Assembly: GCA_002359465.1 (NCBI GenBank)
Contig: DENA01000029.1
Location: forward strand, 10,329 to 23,941
DNA from: Ruminococcaceae bacterium UBA2656
GTDB lineage: Bacteria > Bacillota > Clostridia > Oscillospirales > Acutalibacteraceae
DNA length: 13,613 bases
Reading direction: 5' to 3'
The position numbers and the translations under genes are program-made. Position 1 is the first letter of the stretch. Each line of letters opens with the position of its first letter. The notes beneath the pieces were generated by a model. That model had not been told where the DNA came from. It searched no databases and saw only the letters and a program-made list of their open reading frames with translations. Below are positions 1 to 7,142 of the stretch, piece after piece.

Positions 1-1253
1 AGAATATTGGTCTGGAACGCGATATCGTCGATTACCTTGATAATCTTCCCAATCTCGCTTGACGAGGTGCTGATCTCCTCCATAGATGACAGCATCTGCC
101 GCATTTGCTCGTTTCCATGCTCCACCTGTGTGACCGTTTCCTTCACATAACCCGCCATGACCTTGACATTGTCAGCCGTTTCCTTGACTTTACCGGAAAC
201 CTCGGTGACCGACGCGGCAAGTTCTTCCACGGAGCTCGCCTGTTCGGTTGCGCCCTGCGCCAGCTCCTGCGCGCCGTCTGAAACCTGTCCCGCACCGCTG
301 TTGACCTGCTCTGCGGAAGTGTTGATCGCCGCAAGCGTTTCGTTTAATCCATCCGATATTTTAACCAGCGCCTGCTTGATCGGAACAAAATCCCCCACAT
401 ATTCCTGTGTAAAATCCGCGGTGATATCCCCCTGTGACATACGTCCCAACTGCTCTGAAATATCCGCGACGTACAGCTTGAAAGTCTCGGAGGCCGACTG
501 AAGTGACCGGGCAAGAGAGCCGATTTCGTCCTTGGACGAATATGTAATGTCAACATCCAGTTTTCCTTCCGCGATTCTTTCCGCGGCGTCGGCCATCTCA
601 TTGATCGGCTTGCTCAGCGCTCTTGACAGCCAGACACCCCATACAATGGAAACACAGACACCAAAAGCAATAATGGCGATCAGCGCAATCATCATGGTGC
701 TGGCAAGTTGATTGTTGGAGTCATTGTTCGCCTTCGCATTGTTCACACGGTTTTGCATGCATTGGGTATAATTGTCGGTTACCTTTGTATTGACTTCAAT
801 CAATTTCTTGAGATTCGTCATAGCCTCATTGATATTTTTATCCTGCGTGTTTTTTACAATCGCTTCGAATGTCGGCATAAAGGATTCATCAAACATCTTA
901 TTGGTCTCATCAAACAAGGTTTTGGTTGCCGCCGTCGATATGGTAGGTTCATACTGCTTAACCGCATCCTGATACAGTTTCTCATATTTCTCCGTATTTG
1001 CAACCACTGTTTTCAGTTCTTCCGGCTGATCATAGTACAGGATATAATCTCTGGACAGCCCTCTTAAGCGATCCAAATTCAGAAGAATATCGGACATGAC
1101 CGGCAGCGGCGCTGTTTGTTTCTCATAAAGCTTTGTGCTGGAATCCTTCATTTGCAGCATACTGTAAATTCCGGCAGCTCCAATGATCGCAGTAACCAAA
1201 GAAAGCGCCAGAAAAGAAAATATTAACTTCTTGGCGATTTTTAAATTTTTCAT
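1..1253 (-). CDS. Methyl-accepting chemotaxis protein, N-terminal part (runs off left edge)
   Basis: This is a membrane chemoreceptor that signals to CheA/CheW. About 417 residues are visible; the C-terminal part lies beyond position 1. A first membrane segment spans residues ~10-31 and is followed by a ~155-residue extracellular helical region of the four-helix-bundle (4HB_MCP) type. The second membrane segment is at ~187-210, then a HAMP domain at ~207-262 (AEGKLDVDITYSSKDEIGSLA). The start of the coiled-coil signalling domain follows, ending at the window edge in IDDIAFQTNI, the conserved hairpin-tip sequence of receptors that contact CheA/CheW. The ATG start at 1253 has an AGAAGG ribosome binding site 5 bases upstream. 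The ligand cannot be predicted. It is transcribed away from the XRE regulator. The receptor-family call is very secure; the exact ligand-domain subtype is inferred from length and helicity. Confidence 0.95.
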   Translation of the reverse strand, partial: MKNLKIAKKLIFSFLALSLVTAIIGAAGIYSMLQMKDSSTKLYEKQTAPLPVMSDILLNLDRLRGLSRDYILYYDQPEELKTVVANTEKYEKLYQDAVKQYEPTISTAATKTLFDETNKMFDESFMPTFEAIVKNTQDKNINEAMTNLKKLIEVNTKVTDNYTQCMQNRVNNAKANNDSNNQLASTMMIALIAIIAFGVCVSIVWGVWLSRALSKPINEMADAAERIAEGKLDVDITYSSKDEIGSLARSLQSASETFKLYVADISEQLGRMSQGDITADFTQEYVGDFVPIKQALVKISDGLNETLAAINTSAEQVNSGAGQVSDGAQELAQGATEQASSVEELAASVTEVSGKVKETADNVKVMAGYVKETVTQVEHGNEQMRQMLSSMEEISTSSSEIGKIIKVIDDIAFQTNI

Positions 1254-1635
1254 ATTATCCTTCTTTCCAAAACATATAGGCTTTACTCGGAGCCAAATGC
1301 TCAGAGCCTGATATTCATTTTTCCGCTATTCCACACCCGTCACATTCCAACACACTGCACAGAATTTTCCCAAATACCCCTTATGGCAAAACCTTTCCTT
1401 TCTGTTGTCATTTTGTTACTTTGTTATTACAAGAATTAAACCGTTGTCAAGGTCACAATTATTTTATGCGGTTCAATATCTTGCTCCTTTTTATATCTAT
1501 CGACACGTTTATCAATTTTATTAATATTTTTTGTGACTATTTTTTTATTTTTAAACTATATATTTGTTTTACTTATATTTTATTTACCTTTACCTGCATG
1601 ACAACTAAAATTTAGAATGAAAGGGGTTGAAATGT
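1254..1635. other. AT-rich divergent intergenic region between the receptor and XRE regulator genes
   Basis: This gap of about 380 bases contains no convincing gene. It becomes very AT-rich from about 1480 to 1620. A perfect -35-like TTGACA on the minus strand (1450-1445) could belong to the receptor gene, but no good -10 hexamer sits at the right distance. An imperfect inverted repeat, ATTAAACCG (1435-1443) and CGGTTCAAT (1469-1477), flanks that -35-like sequence and could be an operator. Several TATA-like hexamers between 1550 and 1565 could serve the plus-strand regulator, but none pairs clearly with a -35. A hydrophobic reading frame at 1421-1615 has no ribosome binding site and is judged spurious. 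Confidence 0.5.
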
Positions 1636-2241
1636 TTGAACCGAATCAGAATGCTGAGAATGAAAAATAATTTAAAACAGGAAGAACTCGCTAAAATCAT
1701 TAATGTAAGTCAAGCTTCGCTGTCCGGATACGAAAATGGTAAATATGAACCGGACAATAAAACTTTGCTCCATTTAGCGAATTTGTTTCATGTTACCACC
1801 GACTATCTATTGGGAAATAATATACTGTCAGAACCTTTTAACCAAACTACTAAAAAAATACCTGTGCTGGTAAATCTTCGATCCGAGGTATCGTTTGAAT
1901 CCCCGGAAAACATAATAGGATATGAGGAAATTAACGAGGAAATGGCTAAGCAGGGTGATTTTTTTGCAATAAAAATGCACGGCGACAGCATGGAACCGCG
2001 CATACAGGACGGCGATACGGTCATCGTGCAGAATCAGGCTCCGGTGAAGGATGGGGACGTCGCAGTGGTGTCTATTCAGGGCAGGGAAGCGACCGTTACA
2101 AGAATTGCCAGACACGGAAACGGCATTACCCTGATACCATACAATCCAAAATATGATCTGAAGTCATTTACAAAAGAAGAACTAATCCGTTTGCCTGTCG
2201 TCATCATCGGCAGGGCTGTCCAATTAAGAGGAAAGTGTTAG
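1636..2241 (+). CDS. XRE-family transcriptional regulator with C-terminal S24 (LexA/CI-like) domain, probably not self-cleaving
   Basis: This is a DNA-binding regulator of 201 residues. Residues ~2-60 form a Cro/CI-type helix-turn-helix (LKQEELAKIINVSQASLSGY). Residues ~75-200 form an S24 peptidase-like domain with the serine motif MHGDSM (S118). In self-cleaving relatives a lysine follows the conserved TV; here that position is T155 (EATVTR). The Ala-Gly cleavage bond is also absent: the PVLxRVAAG-like stretch reads PVLVNLRSEV (S83-E84). The sequence shows these changes directly; loss of autoproteolysis is inferred. The TTG start at 1636 is chosen because AAGGGG (1621-1626) lies 9 bases upstream and the protein then begins in the usual XRE way. 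The in-frame TTG at 1627 directly abuts that site. A phage origin is possible, but no phage genes adjoin it. Its targets are unknown; autoregulation and control of the divergent receptor gene are possible. Confidence 0.88.
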   Translation: MNRIRMLRMKNNLKQEELAKIINVSQASLSGYENGKYEPDNKTLLHLANLFHVTTDYLLGNNILSEPFNQTTKKIPVLVNLRSEVSFESPENIIGYEEINEEMAKQGDFFAIKMHGDSMEPRIQDGDTVIVQNQAPVKDGDVAVVSIQGREATVTRIARHGNGITLIPYNPKYDLKSFTKEELIRLPVVIIGRAVQLRGKC

Positions 2242-2266
2242 GCTATGAAAAAATATAAAGCGATAC

Positions 2267-2301
2267 GAACGCCGCATTGTCATGAAGGCAATGCGGCGTT
2301 C
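2267..2301. terminator. Perfect 13-bp inverted repeat after the XRE gene
   Basis: The arms GAACGCCGCATTG (2267-2279) and CAATGCGGCGTTC (2289-2301) are perfectly complementary with a 9-base loop. The repeat lies 25 bases after the XRE stop codon. No T-run follows on the plus strand. On the minus strand a T-rich stretch follows about 8 bases after the stem. It is therefore best called a transcript-end hairpin of uncertain efficiency; a protein-binding palindrome is the alternative. Confidence 0.5.
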
Positions 2302-2336
2302 CATAGTAAGATGCCTGGTAAAAAACATATTAAGAC

Positions 2337-2379
2337 ATCAGACATCATGCTTGAAGTACAATGTCTGATATGTTATAAT
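2337..2379 (+). promoter_or_regulatory. gntR promoter with a 33-bp operator dyad centred on the -35 box
   Basis: The -35 TTGAAG (2351-2356) and -10 TATAAT (2374-2379) are separated by 17 bases. The -35 box sits between two inverted copies of a 14-base box: ATCAGACATCATGC at 2337-2350 and GTACAATGTCTGAT at 2356-2369, whose complement is ATCAGACATTGTAC. The arms agree at 11 of 14 positions. The left arm is also part of a perfect tandem repeat GACATCA GACATCA (2334-2347). A repressor bound here would cover the -35, which suggests autoregulation by the GntR protein encoded just downstream. The identity of the binding protein is inferred from position. Confidence 0.8.
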
Positions 2380-2411
2380 ATATTATAATGCAATACACGG
2401 AGGAATCGGAA

Positions 2412-3098
2412 ATGAAAGCAAAAGGAAAAAGCCTAGCTGAAAACATTGCGGACGATCTTCTGGCAAGGATCACCATTGATAAAGAGTATGCGCTTGGCGA
2501 CAAGCTCCCCAATGAAAACAAGCTGTCCGCCGATTTACAGGTCAGCCGCACCACGCTGCGGGAGGCCATCCGCATTTTGGTAATGCACAATGTACTGGAA
2601 ATCAGACGCGGAAAAGGCACTTATGTTAAAAATAATCAGGAACCGAATAAGGGAATTGATTTGAATGGTCTTTCCGATCTCCCGCTGGACGTAAAGGACT
2701 TGTATGAAATGCGTCTGATTTTTGAACCACAGTCCGCCTACTATGCCGCAAAACGCGCTTCGGACAAGGAGCTGGAACGTATTTTGTATTACGGCAGACT
2801 GGAGGAAGAAATGATTTTAAAAAAGGAAGACCGCACGGAGGCGGAGCAGGCCTTCCATAAATCCATAGCGAAGGCGACGCACAACGAGTTTATGAACCGG
2901 CTGATGCCAATCCTGTATCAGGCCATTGACAAAGGGGTCATTTTATCCAATACCAGGGAGAAAATTGTTCAGAATACGCTCAACGATCACCGGATGATTA
3001 TGGAATTCCTATCCGTCCGGGACGCGCTGGGAGCCAAGACCGCCATGGAGCTGCACATTATCCATGCCATGCGCGGTTTTGGTATCACGGAAGAATAA
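2412..3098 (+). CDS. GntR/FadR-family transcriptional regulator with FCD ligand domain
   Basis: This 228-residue protein is a winged-helix repressor or activator of the FadR subfamily. The N-terminal winged helix spans ~6-74 (KLPNENKLSADLQVSRTTLREAIR is the recognition region; RRGKGTYV is the wing). The all-helical FCD domain follows at ~96-219. Likely metal or ligand residues are E145 and H149 (in EQAFH), H193 (NDHRMI) and H215 (MELH). The usual first ligand is Asp, so Glu at 145 is a mild variant. FCD proteins normally sense small organic acids. ATG 2412 is chosen because GGAGGA (2399-2404) lies 7 bases upstream. The in-frame ATG at 2388 is only 9 bases after the -10 box and has no binding site. 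The gene sits directly upstream of ilvD, and matching operator boxes occur in both promoters, so ilvD is the probable target. Confidence 0.93.
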   Translation: MKAKGKSLAENIADDLLARITIDKEYALGDKLPNENKLSADLQVSRTTLREAIRILVMHNVLEIRRGKGTYVKNNQEPNKGIDLNGLSDLPLDVKDLYEMRLIFEPQSAYYAAKRASDKELERILYYGRLEEEMILKKEDRTEAEQAFHKSIAKATHNEFMNRLMPILYQAIDKGVILSNTREKIVQNTLNDHRMIMEFLSVRDALGAKTAMELHIIHAMRGFGITEE

Positions 3099-3112
3099 CA
3101 ACATATTTTTAA

Positions 3113-3141
3113 TTGACATTAGACATCATACAATATATAAT
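3113..3141 (+). promoter_or_regulatory. Consensus ilvD promoter containing a GntR-type operator box
   Basis: TTGACA (3113-3118) and TATAAT (3136-3141) are both perfect SigA hexamers with the ideal 17-base spacer. The spacer carries ATTAGACATCATAC (3118-3131), which matches the left operator arm of the gntR promoter at 12 of 14 positions. The wider repeat GACATTA GACATCA (3115-3128) mirrors the tandem GACATCA pair upstream of gntR. A very strong promoter with an operator inside its core is the classical layout for a gene kept off by a repressor until an inducer appears. Confidence 0.85.
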
Positions 3142-3176
3142 AATTTATACAACGTAAGCAATAATAACATACTTAC

Positions 3177-3260
3177 AGCAATTTCAAATGCGAACTGGAA
3201 AAGCGGATGTCATTCCGCTGCATTTTTGTAATTGCTATAAGAAGCTTTCCGTTAATTGCT
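3177..3260 (+). promoter_or_regulatory. Structured 5' leader of ilvD, possible attenuator
   Basis: Transcription should begin near 3148, giving a leader of about 139 bases. Three nested pairings are visible: AGCAATT (3177-3183) with AATTGCT (3230-3236), AAATGC (3186-3191) with GCATTT (3220-3225), and AGCGGA (3202-3207) with TCCGCT (3214-3219). Five Ts (3223-3227) follow the inner stem. A second AATTGCT at 3254-3260 could pair with 3177-3183 instead of the first copy, so two mutually exclusive folds are possible. I recognise no known riboswitch or T-box core in it. The function is an inference from pairing only. Confidence 0.45.
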
Positions 3261-3286
3261 ATCAATAATAGAGAGGTGCTTGTAAA

Positions 3287-4942
3287 ATGAACAGTGATGC
3301 AGTAACAAAAAGTGTGCCGCAGCGCGCGCTGTTTCACGCGCTGGGTCTGACCAATGAAGAGCTGGAACGCCCGATCGTCGGCATAGTCAGCTCCAAAAAT
3401 GAAATTGTTCCGGGCCATATGAATCTGGACAAAATTGTGGACGCCGTAAAGATGGGCGTCGCCATGGCGGGCGGCACCCCCATTGTTTTCCCCGCCATCG
3501 CGGTATGCGACGGCCTTGCCATGGGGCACAGCGGAATGAAGTACTCGCTGATTACAAGGGAACTGATCGCCGACTCGACCGAAGCGATGGCACTTGCCCA
3601 CGCCTTTGACGCGTTGGTGATGGTGCCGAACTGCGATAAAAACGTGCCGGGGTTATTGATGGCGGCGGCGCGGGTCAACGTGCCCACCATTTTTGTCAGC
3701 GGCGGGCCAATGCTTGCCGGTCTGGTGGACGGCCAGAAGACCAGCTTTTCCAGCGTCTCGGAAGCCTCCGGCGCATACCATGCCGGAAAAATCACAAAGG
3801 AAAAGCTGCTGGAATTTGAAAACAAGGTCTGCCCGACCTGCGGTTCCTGTTCCGGCATGTATACGGCGAACAGCATGAACTGCCTGACAGAGGCGCTCGG
3901 CATGGGGCTGAAGGGCAACGGAACCGTTCCCGCGGTTTATTCCGAACGCATTCAGCTCGCCAAGCATGCGGGCATGCAGATTATGGAGCTGCTGAAAAGG
4001 AACATCCGCCCCCGGGACATCATGACTCAGGACGCATTTAGAAACGCGCTGACCATCGACATGGCGCTGGGCTGCAGCACCAACAGCATGCTGCACCTTC
4101 CGGCCATCGCCCACGAATGCGGTATCTCCATTGACCTGAACATAGCCAACGAGATCAGCGACAAAACGCCGAACCTGTGCCACCTTGCCCCCGCCGGGCA
4201 TACCTATATGGAAGATTTAAATGTTGCGGGAGGCGTTTACGCGGTCATGAATGAGATCAGCAAGCTGGACCTTCTCAAAACCGACCTGATTACCTGCACG
4301 GGCAAGACGGTCGGGGAGAACATTGCGGACAGCCCGGTCAAGGATTACAATGTCATCCGTCCGGTTGAAAACCCATACAGCAAAACAGGCGGAATCGCGG
4401 TGCTGAAAGGAAATCTGGCCCCCGACACCTGCGTTGTCAAGCGCTCCGCGGTCAGCCCTGAAATGCTGAAGCATGAAGGCCCTGCAAGGGTATTCGACTG
4501 CGAGGAGGATGCCATTGAGGCAATTACCTCCGGTAAAATTGTGGCCGGCGACGTGGTCGTCATCCGGTATGAAGGCCCTAAAGGTGGGCCGGGCATGCGG
4601 GAAATGCTGAATCCGACCTCCGCCATTATGGGAAGCGGTCTGGGCGGGAGCGTTGCGCTGATTACAGACGGCCGTTTCAGCGGCGCCACCAGAGGCGCGG
4701 CAATCGGCCACGTTTCTCCGGAAGCCGCCGTGGGCGGAAATATTGCGCTGGTAGAGGAAGGCGACATCATCCAGATCGATATTATGGCGAACACCATTCA
4801 TTTCGCGGTAAGCGACGAGGAGCTGAAAAAACGCAGGGCAAACTGGAAGCCGAGAAAGCCCCGCATTACGGAGGGATGCCTTTCCAGATACGCGGCTCTG
4901 GTTACCTCCGCGAATAAAGGCGCCGTCCTTGAATTAAATTAA
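3287..4942 (+). CDS. ilvD: Dihydroxy-acid dehydratase (IlvD/EDD family)
   Basis: This is a cytoplasmic Fe-S dehydratase of 551 residues, the normal length for the family. DHAD converts 2,3-dihydroxy-isovalerate and 2,3-dihydroxy-3-methylvalerate to the 2-oxo acids, the step before transamination to valine and isoleucine. Cluster-ligand cysteines are seen in PNCDKNVPG (C116) and in [18 protein letters not shown] (C182, C185, C188). The N-terminal segment reads [11 protein letters not shown] and lacks the cysteine found at the matching place in plant-type enzymes. The C-terminal [21 protein letters not shown] and [10 protein letters not shown] motifs are typical. The ATG at 3287 has GAGAGGTG (3271-3278) 8 bases upstream. 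No other branched-chain biosynthesis gene adjoins it, and its upstream neighbour is an FCD-type regulator. A related sugar-acid dehydratase role therefore remains possible, although the sequence reads as DHAD. Confidence 0.9.
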   Translation: MNSDAVTKSVPQRALFHALGLTNEELERPIVGIVSSKNEIVPGHMNLDKIVDAVKMGVAMAGGTPIVFPAIAVCDGLAMGHSGMKYSLITRELIADSTEAMALAHAFDALVMVPNCDKNVPGLLMAAARVNVPTIFVSGGPMLAGLVDGQKTSFSSVSEASGAYHAGKITKEKLLEFENKVCPTCGSCSGMYTANSMNCLTEALGMGLKGNGTVPAVYSERIQLAKHAGMQIMELLKRNIRPRDIMTQDAFRNALTIDMALGCSTNSMLHLPAIAHECGISIDLNIANEISDKTPNLCHLAPAGHTYMEDLNVAGGVYAVMNEISKLDLLKTDLITCTGKTVGENIADSPVKDYNVIRPVENPYSKTGGIAVLKGNLAPDTCVVKRSAVSPEMLKHEGPARVFDCEEDAIEAITSGKIVAGDVVVIRYEGPKGGPGMREMLNPTSAIMGSGLGGSVALITDGRFSGATRGAAIGHVSPEAAVGGNIALVEEGDIIQIDIMANTIHFAVSDEELKKRRANWKPRKPRITEGCLSRYAALVTSANKGAVLELN

Positions 4943-4960
4943 ACAATTCAACGACAAAGC

Positions 4961-4996
4961 GGCGGCCTGTCGATGCCATTAAGCCGGGAAGCCGCC
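4961..4996 (+). terminator. Weak terminator-like hairpin after ilvD
   Basis: GGCGGC (4961-4966) can pair with GCCGCC (4991-4996) across a 24-base loop, starting 18 bases after the ilvD stop codon. It is followed by ATTATCAT rather than a T-run, so it is not a clean intrinsic terminator. Confidence 0.35.
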
Positions 4997-5043
4997 ATTA
5001 TCATAATATGCAGCCATGCGTGTACCTGTTCCATAATCTTACG

Positions 5044-5121
5044 GCATTTTATAAGATTCAAAATGCAGTGGAATATATCGTCATCTCCCACGCCTTCGCG
5101 GGGGAGATAATATCCGTTTTT
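5044..5121 (+). terminator. Two further hairpins in the convergent ilvD/HAD gap
   Basis: GCATTTT (5044-5050) pairs with AAAATGC (5060-5066). A stronger stem pairs ATCTCCC-CGC (5083-5093) with GCG-GGGAGAT (5098-5108), with one A/G mismatch and a CTTC tetraloop. Six Ts follow at 5116-5121. The second hairpin is the best plus-strand terminator candidate for ilvD, although the T-run starts 7 bases after the stem. The two genes converge here, so read-through protection would make sense. The rest of 4943-5165 shows no gene. Confidence 0.45.
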
Positions 5122-5165
5122 TCAGCTCTTCGGCACTGCAATCTTAACCGGAATTGCTTTCATTA

Positions 5166-5894
5166 TCAAATCAGGTTGAGCGTTCCGATATTCATTTGAT
5201 AGGTAACGTCCTTGCGCTCCACAATTACTGTAAATTTCTCTTTCAGCTGACTGTCGTTCCGGATATGGGAAAGCAGTTCGCGCGTCGGATTAATCGCAAA
5301 CGGGTTCCCAACCAGCTGCAGCATGGAGTAATCGCCGTTGGTATCCCCATAGGCGTAGCTTTGGGATAAATCGATATCATGCTTTCCGGCCATCTCCAAT
5401 ACCGCTTTGCGCTTGCTTTGGGAGTCCCACATGGGAATGATCTCCCCATTGTAAATGCCGTTGCTTCCCACCTGATAAACGGTGCCTCTGTAATCATCCA
5501 TTCCGTACATTTTGGAGACCTCGCTGACCAGTTCAATCGGAGAACCGGAAATGGCGATGACAACATGGCCCTGTTCTTTGTGCCATTTAATCCGTTCGCG
5601 CGAATACGTATAAACGCGTTCCCCCTTTTGTTCGATCACTTTTTTCGCAATATAGGCGATATGAAACGCATTGGTGTTCTTCACCGTCTCCGTATAAATA
5701 TCCACCATTTTCTGCAGATAGATATCGTAATCGCCGACCCGCTTATCCCATCTTGTAAAAGCAGGTTCCACCTCGTTGTACCACTTGCTGTTGTCAATCA
5801 GTTCATATTTAATCATCTTTTTAAACATCTCACTGATCAGTCCCTCGCGGGAAATCGTGCCGTCGATATCAAAAAAAGCCGCAACTTTTTTCAT
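5166..5894 (-). CDS. HAD-superfamily hydrolase, subfamily IB (PSP-like phosphatase)
   Basis: This is a probable cytoplasmic phosphatase of 242 residues. The nucleophile motif DIDGT (D9, D11) is near the N terminus. Motif II is ISGSP (S116), motif III is probably K161 or K163 (SKRK), and motif IV is YGDTNGDYSM (D184, D188). An all-helical cap lies between motifs I and II, as in phosphoserine-phosphatase-like HAD-IB proteins. The substrate cannot be told from sequence; phosphoserine and other small phosphomonoesters are possible. ATG 5894 has AGGAGG 7 bases upstream. It lies 33 bases after the DUF421 gene on the same strand and is probably cotranscribed with it and msrA. Confidence 0.88.
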   Translation of the reverse strand: MKKVAAFFDIDGTISREGLISEMFKKMIKYELIDNSKWYNEVEPAFTRWDKRVGDYDIYLQKMVDIYTETVKNTNAFHIAYIAKKVIEQKGERVYTYSRERIKWHKEQGHVVIAISGSPIELVSEVSKMYGMDDYRGTVYQVGSNGIYNGEIIPMWDSQSKRKAVLEMAGKHDIDLSQSYAYGDTNGDYSMLQLVGNPFAINPTRELLSHIRNDSQLKEKFTVIVERKDVTYQMNIGTLNLI

Positions 5895-5927
5895 GATTAA
5901 TCCTCCTGTTCTGCAGACTCGGCGCGT

Positions 5928-6458
5928 CTATGGCTGATTCTGATTTTTGGCTGTGTTTTTGCCCTGTTTTACTTTTTTCGCGGACATGTCTTTGAATTCA
6001 TTGGAAAGCACGCTGATGTTTCCGTCCACCTCAAGCACAGCCAGATCCACTTCCTCTATTTTAGAAACGCCGTGTTCCCTGATTGCCTCCATAATCTCAT
6101 TCATGGTAAGCTTTGCTTTCACAACATTTTTCCGGATGAGCTTTCCCTTATAAATCAGTAGCATGGTTTCACCCTGAATCAGCCGGCCAAATTTCGGAAA
6201 ATGATACAGAAACAGCTTAAACACATAATTGGTGATAAAGAGGGCGGCTGCGGCTACCAGTCCGCCCGTCAGTGTGGAATTGGAGCCGACCATCGCGTTT
6301 TGTACGGAGTTGCTGATCAGCAGAATAAAAACCAAATCCACCACCGAAAGCTGTGAAAGCTCTTTTTTGCCAAATAGCCGGATGGCGACAATGATAAACA
6401 AATAAACCGTAACCGTGCTGATAATGATCTGGACATACCCGTTTTCAAAAAATTTCAC
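5928..6458 (-). CDS. DUF421 (YetF/YdfR-like) membrane protein
   Basis: This is a 176-residue inner-membrane protein of unknown function. Three hydrophobic segments are visible, near residues 7-30, 37-58 and 64-88. A small cytoplasmic domain follows (GETMLLIYKGKLIRKN and later VSKIEEVDLAVLEVDGNISVL), the hallmark of the YetF family. The GTG start at 6458 is chosen because AAGGAG lies 7 bases upstream. Reading further back in frame would overlap the end of msrA and give a basic, non-membrane N terminus. The C-terminal domain is short and ends in a basic Lys/Asn/Gln-rich tail. Its neighbours suggest expression together with msrA, perhaps as a stress-linked set, but this is only positional. Confidence 0.85.
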   Translation of the reverse strand: MKFFENGYVQIIISTVTVYLFIIVAIRLFGKKELSQLSVVDLVFILLISNSVQNAMVGSNSTLTGGLVAAAALFITNYVFKLFLYHFPKFGRLIQGETMLLIYKGKLIRKNVVKAKLTMNEIMEAIREHGVSKIEEVDLAVLEVDGNISVLSNEFKDMSAKKVKQGKNTAKNQNQP

Positions 6459-6501
6459 AACAAGACTCCTTACTGTCAATCCCCTTCTTTCCTGATAAGA
6501 T

Positions 6502-7074
6502 TCATCGTTTTTCCGGGGACGCCTGCGCCCGCAGCGAAGAAAAATCAACATGGCAGTAGCCGCCGGGATTCTTTTCCAGATAGTCCTGATGGTATTCCTC
6601 CGCCGGATAGTAATTTTCTAGGCGGCGCACTTCGGTTACAATGGGAGCATCGTATTTTTTCTGCTCCGCTTCCACATATCTCTGAATCGCCGCGCGGTCC
6701 GCCTCATCACGGTAATAGATGCCCGTGCGGTACTGTGTGCCGATATCGTTTCCCTGACGGTTTACACTGACAGGGTCAATGATTTTAAAATAGTAGTCCA
6801 GCAGCGTCTGCAGGCTGACCTTTTCCGGGTCATAGAAAATGTGAACCGTTTCCGCGTGCCCTGTTTGATGCAGGTCATGATAGGAGGGATTGGCCGTCCT
6901 GCCGTTCGCGTAACCGACATCCGTCCGAGCTACGCCGTAAATGCGGGCAAAATAGGCCTCCACACCCCAGAAGCACCCGCCCGCAAGCCAGATTTCCTTT
7001 AAATTGCTTTTACTGTAATCCACTCCGGCATTGGGGTTCTCCGGAAGGCTGGACTGTTTTCCATATTTCTGCAT
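6502..7074 (-). CDS. msrA: Peptide-methionine (S)-S-oxide reductase MsrA
   Basis: This 190-residue cytoplasmic enzyme repairs methionine-S-sulfoxide in proteins and free methionine using thioredoxin. The catalytic motif GGCFWGVEA gives C34 as nucleophile with E39 nearby. TGHAETV (71-77), NDIGTQYRTGIYY (~109-121) and HQDYLEKNPGGYCHVD (162-177, including C174) are the remaining family signatures. There is no fused MsrB domain. ATG 7074 is chosen because GGAAGG lies 5 bases upstream. The frame is open further upstream to 7326, but that stretch has no family similarity and crosses the promoter and a repeat-like element. It is the first gene of a likely msrA-DUF421-HAD operon; 43 bases separate it from the next gene. 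Confidence 0.95.
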   Translation of the reverse strand: MQKYGKQSSLPENPNAGVDYSKSNLKEIWLAGGCFWGVEAYFARIYGVARTDVGYANGRTANPSYHDLHQTGHAETVHIFYDPEKVSLQTLLDYYFKIIDPVSVNRQGNDIGTQYRTGIYYRDEADRAAIQRYVEAEQKKYDAPIVTEVRRLENYYPAEEYHQDYLEKNPGGYCHVDFSSLRAQASPEKR

Positions 7075-7142
7075 ATGACCCTTCCTTTCCTGATCCGTAC
7101 AGCATTTCCGATTATATAATGGATAGAATGTCGAAAAACTTG

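Noticed and set aside
1421..1615. 64-codon hydrophobic frame in the AT-rich intergenic region
   Set aside because: It starts with TTG and has no ribosome binding site. The Phe/Ile/Leu richness simply reflects AT-rich sequence.
1636..2241. Authentic LexA or prophage CI repressor
   Set aside because: No other phage or SOS genes are nearby, and the cleavage site and catalytic lysine are missing, so neither specific name is justified.
2245..2388. 47-codon frame starting just after the XRE stop codon
   Set aside because: It runs through the hairpin, the operator and the gntR promoter. Its ribosome binding site is distant and nothing suggests selection on protein.
3188..3268. Possible 26-codon leader peptide in the ilvD leader
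   Set aside because: It has no ribosome binding site and lacks a run of Val, Ile or Leu codons expected of a branched-chain attenuator peptide.
3148..3286. T-box riboswitch upstream of ilvD
   Set aside because: The conserved T-box sequence (AGGGTGGNACCGCG-like) is not present and the leader is too short.
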